Shown: piece after piece, positions 59,946 to 64,000 of the stretch
Layout: the number at the start of each line of letters is the position of its first letter
Position numbering within the stretch: position 1 is the stretch's first letter
Assembly (NCBI GenBank): GCA_028335825.1
Contig: JAIOKI010000008.1
Span: 372,001 to 436,000, forward strand
DNA from: Nosema muscidifuracis
Lineage: Eukaryota; Microsporidia; Nosematidae
DNA length: 64,000 nucleotides
Direction of reading: 5' to 3'
The notes under the pieces: model-generated
Databases searched by the model: none
What the model was told of the DNA's origin: nothing
Seen by the model: only the letters and a program-made list of their open reading frames with translations
Program-made: the position numbers and the translations under genes

Positions 59946-62939
59946 TTAATTTCCATTATTAGTTAGAAACTCATAAACGATATTTTTTTCAACTTCACTA
60001 ACATAGCTTTTTTTATCACTATAACTCACTCCCATAAATTTATCTCCACAATTTATTAATTCTTCACGGAAAGTCGTCATTATAAATTGAAACTTTTCGT
60101 TTGAACTTAATTCCCTAAACAAATTAGTAATCCTCAATCTTCCTTCTTGATCTAAATTAGCATCAACTTCATCAAATATATAAAACGGAGAGGGATCAAC
60201 TTTCTGTATACTAAAAATTAAGCAAATCGCTACCATTGTTTTTTGTCCCCCACTTAAACTTTTTAAATCTCCTTCTGATACTTTGATAGATAATTTGTCA
60301 TTTATTTTTTTTAAATTAACATCAAAATTACAGAGTTTTTTACTAAAAAAATCAAAATTATTTTTTATCATTTCAAATGTTGTATTCATTTTATCATCTT
60401 TTTTCTGATCCAAATCTTTTATAAAATTAATTATGTTATCGTAATTGCTTTTCAAATCATCCTGTCTTTTTTTCAAATCATTTTTCTGTTCAATATACAC
60501 ACTCCATTGATCTAAATTCCTACGATTAAGAAATATAAATTTCTTTAATTCGTCATTAATCTTTTTCAAGTTTTCAGCTATTCCAGCTTTGTCAAGTTCA
60601 GGATATAATATTTCCATATTGTTATCAGAAGTTAATCCCATCTTCTTTAATAAATTTTCTTTTTTTGTTATCAAGTTTTCTTTCTTTAATTTAACGTTAT
60701 TTTTATCTCCAGTAAAATTTTTAATTTCCTTATTTTTTAGATATTCTTCTTTATTTTTTAAATTTGTCATTTCATTATTATATTTATTTAATATCTCAAT
60801 AAATCTGTTAAACTTTGTCATTTTAATATCTAAATCTTCTTTTTCTTTTTTAAGATCATCTAACTCAGATTCTAACTTAATTAATTCACTCTTCAAACCA
60901 ATAGTTCTATAACAAACATTTTCAAGTTTATTTTCGTAGTATTTTATCTTATGACCTTTATTTTGTAAAATAAGAATTTTTTCTTCTAAAAATCTACATA
61001 TTGAATGAACAAGATCAATTTCTGTTAAATTACCATCGTTTTGTTTTTGTATTTTTTCAATAGTTTCTATTTCTAAATTAAGTTTTGATATTTTACTTCT
61101 AACTCCTTGAAGTCTAATTAAATTCTCTTTTTTTTGATTAACTATCTTTTTAAAATCACTAACAATACTCGATTTACTTTCATATCCTCCTGTAATAATT
61201 CCATTTCTTCTAAATATATCACCTTCTAAAGTAACAATATTTACGTTATAAATTTTTGATAATTTAGCTCCAGTTTTTAAATCGGGTACTACATAAGTAT
61301 TTTTTGTTATAAATGATAATAAAGATTTAAATTTTACATCACAAGATATCTGTTCACTCATTAAAAAAAGATTTGGATCTTCTATTTGCATATACTCCTC
61401 AGCAAACATTTTATTTATTGGAATAAATGTAACATTCCCACTAACTTTCTTTATCAATCTACTTACAACTTTTTCATCTTCAACTACGATGTTAAATAAA
61501 TATCCACCTGAAACTGCTTCAAAAGCACTTGATAATTCATCAGGTACGTCAAATAAATCAAATACACAACCTATCACTCCTTCCTCATTTTTTAAGTCTT
61601 TATATACTTTGTAAGAATAATGACCAGATATTAAAAGTTTACTTTCATTATTTTGTAAAGATTCCATAAGTCCATTCTCGTTATCAACCAATTTTTTTTC
61701 TTCTCTCCATAATTCTTTACGTTTTTCAATCATTTTGTTCAACATATCAAAATTAAAAACATTATTTGTTATTTTATTCTCATCGATAAATTTCTTTTTT
61801 TCTTCTAAAAGATCTCTAGAATGTTTCAATTCGTTTTCTATCAAAGTAGAATTTTTTTCAATATCGAATTCTTTAACAAAATTAACTACGTTTTTCAAAT
61901 AAGTTTTTTCAATAAAAACATTCTTTTCTAATTGATTACAATTCTTAACTTTATCCTCACATATTTTAATTCTTTTGTTAATATTCATTAATTTATTTTC
62001 AGTTAAAGAAAGTTCTTTCTTTAAAATGTCAATTCCACCATCTTTTAAAATAGATTTTTTATTTTTTATTTCTGGTTTATTTTCTTTATCAATAGATCCA
62101 CTTAAAAACATATCTACTTGCATTTTTTCTTTTTCAAGATTCGTTATTTTTTCATTTATAAGTTTTAATTCGTATTCTACATCTTCATATTCCTCATATA
62201 AAGATTCATTATTATCCATTTGATCTAATTGTTCTAAATTTTTATTAATTATAATCAAATCTTTTTGTAAATAAGCTATTTCATATCTTCTTTTTTCTTT
62301 TTCTAATTTGTCACATATTTCCATCTTTGACTTTTCAGCTTCAAGATTTTTCAATTTATCGTTTATTAATTTCATATTCATATCTAATTTTTTTTTAGTA
62401 AGTTCAGTTTCATCTAACATTTTCAAGCAGTTATCACGCTCATGTTCGTATTTCAAAGCACCAGAAATATTTTTAATTAAATCATATCTATTTTTATCAG
62501 TCATATTTATCATTTCACTTATTTTTCCTTGTTGTACTATAAAATATGGCATACTTACACAAATACCACTATTTTCTATAAGTCCTTGTACATCTTTCCT
62601 ATTAATAAGTTTATCATTAACATAATATTCATCTTTATCTACACCTATACACCTTTTTATTTTAAATTGTTTTGGTCCATCGAGTCTCAAATCAAAATTA
62701 TTAATATACAAATTTAGTGTACTACATTCTTCTGACATATTTGTTCCTTCATGTAATAAATCAATACGTTCATCTCTACTTAATTTTTCACAACATATAA
62801 TTACACGTATAGCATGTATAATATTACTCTTTCCACTTCCATTCTTACCTACAATTATAGTAGTATGTGGTGATAAATCAATAGAAGAAAATGTCTTAAA
62901 ACTTTTAAAATTTTCTATCTCGATCTTTTCTAAGTACAT
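59946..62939 (-). CDS. SMC3: SMC3, cohesin core ATPase
   Basis: 997 residues; CCC precedes the ATG by one base. The head has Walker A GKNGSGKSN, LLHEGT, and the SMC3 signature NSGICVSMPYFIVQQGKI. Coiled coils flank a hinge (about 430-600) ending RRNGIITGGY. The C-terminal head has LSGGQKTMVAICL, Walker B PFYIFDEVDANLD and the SMC3-specific MTTFREELI followed by DKFMGVSY. It forms the cohesin ring with SMC1 and Scc1 for sister-chromatid cohesion. The acetylated lysine pair of SMC3 (KK near the head) is not obvious. It is about 20% shorter than yeast SMC3, with the loss in the coils. Confidence 0.94.
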   Translation of the reverse strand: MYLEKIEIENFKSFKTFSSIDLSPHTTIIVGKNGSGKSNIIHAIRVIICCEKLSRDERIDLLHEGTNMSEECSTLNLYINNFDLRLDGPKQFKIKRCIGVDKDEYYVNDKLINRKDVQGLIENSGICVSMPYFIVQQGKISEMINMTDKNRYDLIKNISGALKYEHERDNCLKMLDETELTKKKLDMNMKLINDKLKNLEAEKSKMEICDKLEKEKRRYEIAYLQKDLIIINKNLEQLDQMDNNESLYEEYEDVEYELKLINEKITNLEKEKMQVDMFLSGSIDKENKPEIKNKKSILKDGGIDILKKELSLTENKLMNINKRIKICEDKVKNCNQLEKNVFIEKTYLKNVVNFVKEFDIEKNSTLIENELKHSRDLLEEKKKFIDENKITNNVFNFDMLNKMIEKRKELWREEKKLVDNENGLMESLQNNESKLLISGHYSYKVYKDLKNEEGVIGCVFDLFDVPDELSSAFEAVSGGYLFNIVVEDEKVVSRLIKKVSGNVTFIPINKMFAEEYMQIEDPNLFLMSEQISCDVKFKSLLSFITKNTYVVPDLKTGAKLSKIYNVNIVTLEGDIFRRNGIITGGYESKSSIVSDFKKIVNQKKENLIRLQGVRSKISKLNLEIETIEKIQKQNDGNLTEIDLVHSICRFLEEKILILQNKGHKIKYYENKLENVCYRTIGLKSELIKLESELDDLKKEKEDLDIKMTKFNRFIEILNKYNNEMTNLKNKEEYLKNKEIKNFTGDKNNVKLKKENLITKKENLLKKMGLTSDNNMEILYPELDKAGIAENLKKINDELKKFIFLNRRNLDQWSVYIEQKNDLKKRQDDLKSNYDNIINFIKDLDQKKDDKMNTTFEMIKNNFDFFSKKLCNFDVNLKKINDKLSIKVSEGDLKSLSGGQKTMVAICLIFSIQKVDPSPFYIFDEVDANLDQEGRLRITNLFRELSSNEKFQFIMTTFREELINCGDKFMGVSYSDKKSYVSEVEKNIVYEFLTNNGN

Positions 62940-63002
62940 TGGGTTAATTCTTTATTTTTTTTATAAAAAAATCTTTCTTCATATTTTTTTAATGCCCTAA
63001 GT

Positions 63003-63479
63003 ATGAATAGAAAGAAATTTAATCAGAAGAATAAATTTGATACAAATGCTTCGTTAATAAATTTGGGTACATTTATTCACAATTGTGGTAAAAATGCTGT
63101 ATTAAAGCTTGTTACTGATGATATACCATATCCAAATGCATACGTGTTTGATAAGAATAAGAAACAAATTGGTAAAGTTGATGAGATATTTGGACCACAG
63201 AATGATGTTTATGTATCTATTGATTGTGATAAGCAATACGATGAATATTTTATTTATAGTAATAAGTTAATACCAAAGAATCGATTTTTAGAACGTAGTG
63301 AAACAGAAAAGAAAAAAGAAGCAGAAGATAAAAAAAAGAGAAAATTAGATATATCAAAGAAATCTAATAATGATCGTAAATTTAATAATAAAAGATCCAA
63401 TGGTGATCGTAAATTTAATAATAAAAGATCTAATGGAGATCGTAAATTTAATAATGATAAAAGAAGAGAAAGAAGATGA
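63003..63479 (+). CDS. GAR1: Gar1, H/ACA snoRNP protein
   Basis: 158 residues; CCC is seven bases before the ATG. The Gar1 core (about 15-105) is clear: NLGTFIHNCGKNAVLKLVTDD, PYPNAYVFDKNKKQIGKVDE, IFGPQNDVYVSI and YIYSNKLIPKNRFL-type sequence. Gar1 binds Cbf5 and assists substrate turnover in pseudouridylation of rRNA. The N-terminal RGG region is missing. The C-terminal RGG tail is replaced by three copies of an 11-residue RSNGDRKFNNK unit after a lysine/glutamate run. It diverges from SMC3, with starts about 63 bp apart. Confidence 0.92.
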   Translation: MNRKKFNQKNKFDTNASLINLGTFIHNCGKNAVLKLVTDDIPYPNAYVFDKNKKQIGKVDEIFGPQNDVYVSIDCDKQYDEYFIYSNKLIPKNRFLERSETEKKKEAEDKKKRKLDISKKSNNDRKFNNKRSNGDRKFNNKRSNGDRKFNNDKRRERR

Positions 63480-63537
63480 TTTCTGTTTAATAATAAATTT
63501 CAAATTTTTTATTATCTTTTTATTTTCTTTACCCTTA

Positions 63538-64000
63538 ATGAATATCCCAGATTCAAGAAATATTTTATATTTCACTTTAGGGTCAATTTTCACTCTAAGC
63601 ATCTTCACAAATTTCTCATATTCAATTTTATCTTTATTTTCTCTATCTTCGATTCTCTTCCTATTCACAGACAAGTGTTTTTTAAATTTACAAGATGTAT
63701 CAAAATTAAGCATAATAATAGTTATAGAATATTTTTTAGTGTACAATACTTTAATTAATTTTATTAATTTTTATATATTTAATTATTTGATGGCCGTTGG
63801 TATGATCTTATCATTTGTTTTATATTGTTTTGATTTTAAGATATGTAAGTATGCTCAATCAACTTATTTAATTTATTTTATTATTTTTGGATGTTTGTAT
63901 TGTAAATGTTTATTTACTTTTATGTATTTCTTAGGGACAATAAAAAATGAATTTATATTTAGAATCAAAGCTAATAAGGAAGAAGATGATTTAGTATGTT
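63538..64000 (+). CDS. Polytopic membrane protein, cut by window end
   Basis: An open frame from an ATG with CCC four bases upstream runs off the right edge (154 codons seen). It encodes about five membrane spans: roughly residues 8-28, 30-45, 58-80, 83-100 and 115-137. The seen part ends in a charged segment (RIKANKEEDDL). No family is recognised; multi-span N termini of this sort occur in Hrd1-type ligases and transporters. The reverse frame opposite it is a shadow. Confidence 0.6.
   Translation, partial: MNIPDSRNILYFTLGSIFTLSIFTNFSYSILSLFSLSSILFLFTDKCFLNLQDVSKLSIIIVIEYFLVYNTLINFINFYIFNYLMAVGMILSFVLYCFDFKICKYAQSTYLIYFIIFGCLYCKCLFTFMYFLGTIKNEFIFRIKANKEEDDLVC

Noticed and set aside
63354-63746. 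Reverse frame of 130 codons
   Set aside because: It opposes the Gar1 repeat tail and the CCC-marked membrane protein; no start motif, repeat-derived end.
1-64000. Bacterial or organellar origin
   Set aside because: SMC2/3, TAF9, alpha-COP, Gar1 and Cdc48 are eukaryotic nuclear genes, and there are no ribosome-binding sites or operons.

Overview
The window looks like nuclear DNA of a microsporidian. It is extremely AT-rich. All genes but one possible case are read here without introns. Most start codons sit within about 15 bp of a CCC (occasionally GGG) motif, a start signal known from microsporidia. The gene set is eukaryotic but reduced: short SMC2 and SMC3, Cdc48, alpha-COP, TAF9, Gar1, frataxin and a short farnesyl-diphosphate synthase. 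The remaining genes include secreted or membrane proteins with no recognisable relatives. The exact genus cannot be read from the sequence.

Layout. 0.6-8.3 kb: a cytochrome b5-like protein with no ATG, a subtilisin-like protease, a free-standing copy of that protease's I9 propeptide, a degenerate ABCG-type transporter, a secreted anchored protein and a cyclin-like gene. 9-19.8 kb: SMC2, an MscS-type channel, farnesyl-diphosphate synthase, a large-subunit clamp-loader ATPase, tRNA-Gly(UCC), a membrane protein that may be a TBC1D20/Gyp8 relative, and an unknown hydrophilic protein. 20-30.4 kb: a gene-poor, repeat-rich stretch of broken genes. It includes what reads as a decayed SAS-6 (centriole cartwheel) gene and two decayed copies of a secreted family. 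30.5-64 kb: dense and intact again, with guanylate kinase, a HECT ligase, alpha-COP, a tricalbin-like lipid-transfer protein, NudC, a second MscS channel, Cdc48, an F-box/WD40 protein, frataxin, a ROCK/MRCK-like kinase with a C1 domain, an alpha/beta hydrolase, TAF9, SMC3, Gar1 and the start of a membrane protein.

There are no operons. Shared themes are chromosome structure (SMC2, SMC3, clamp loader), ubiquitin and proteostasis (HECT, F-box, Cdc48, NudC), secretion and ER membrane contact (alpha-COP, tricalbin, possible Rab GAP), and mitosomal iron-sulfur biogenesis (frataxin). Nearly every long intergenic gap carries its own tandem repeat (units of about 38-140 bp) unrelated to those in other gaps. 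Two of these arrays copy the 3' end of the neighbouring gene.

Most noteworthy: the SAS-6 relic in a lineage without centrioles; the protease plus stand-alone inhibitor pair; the ABCG protein that has lost its ATP-binding motifs; and an intergenic island near 47.8-48.0 kb that folds like a structured RNA. All family names come from reading motifs by eye. No database search was run.
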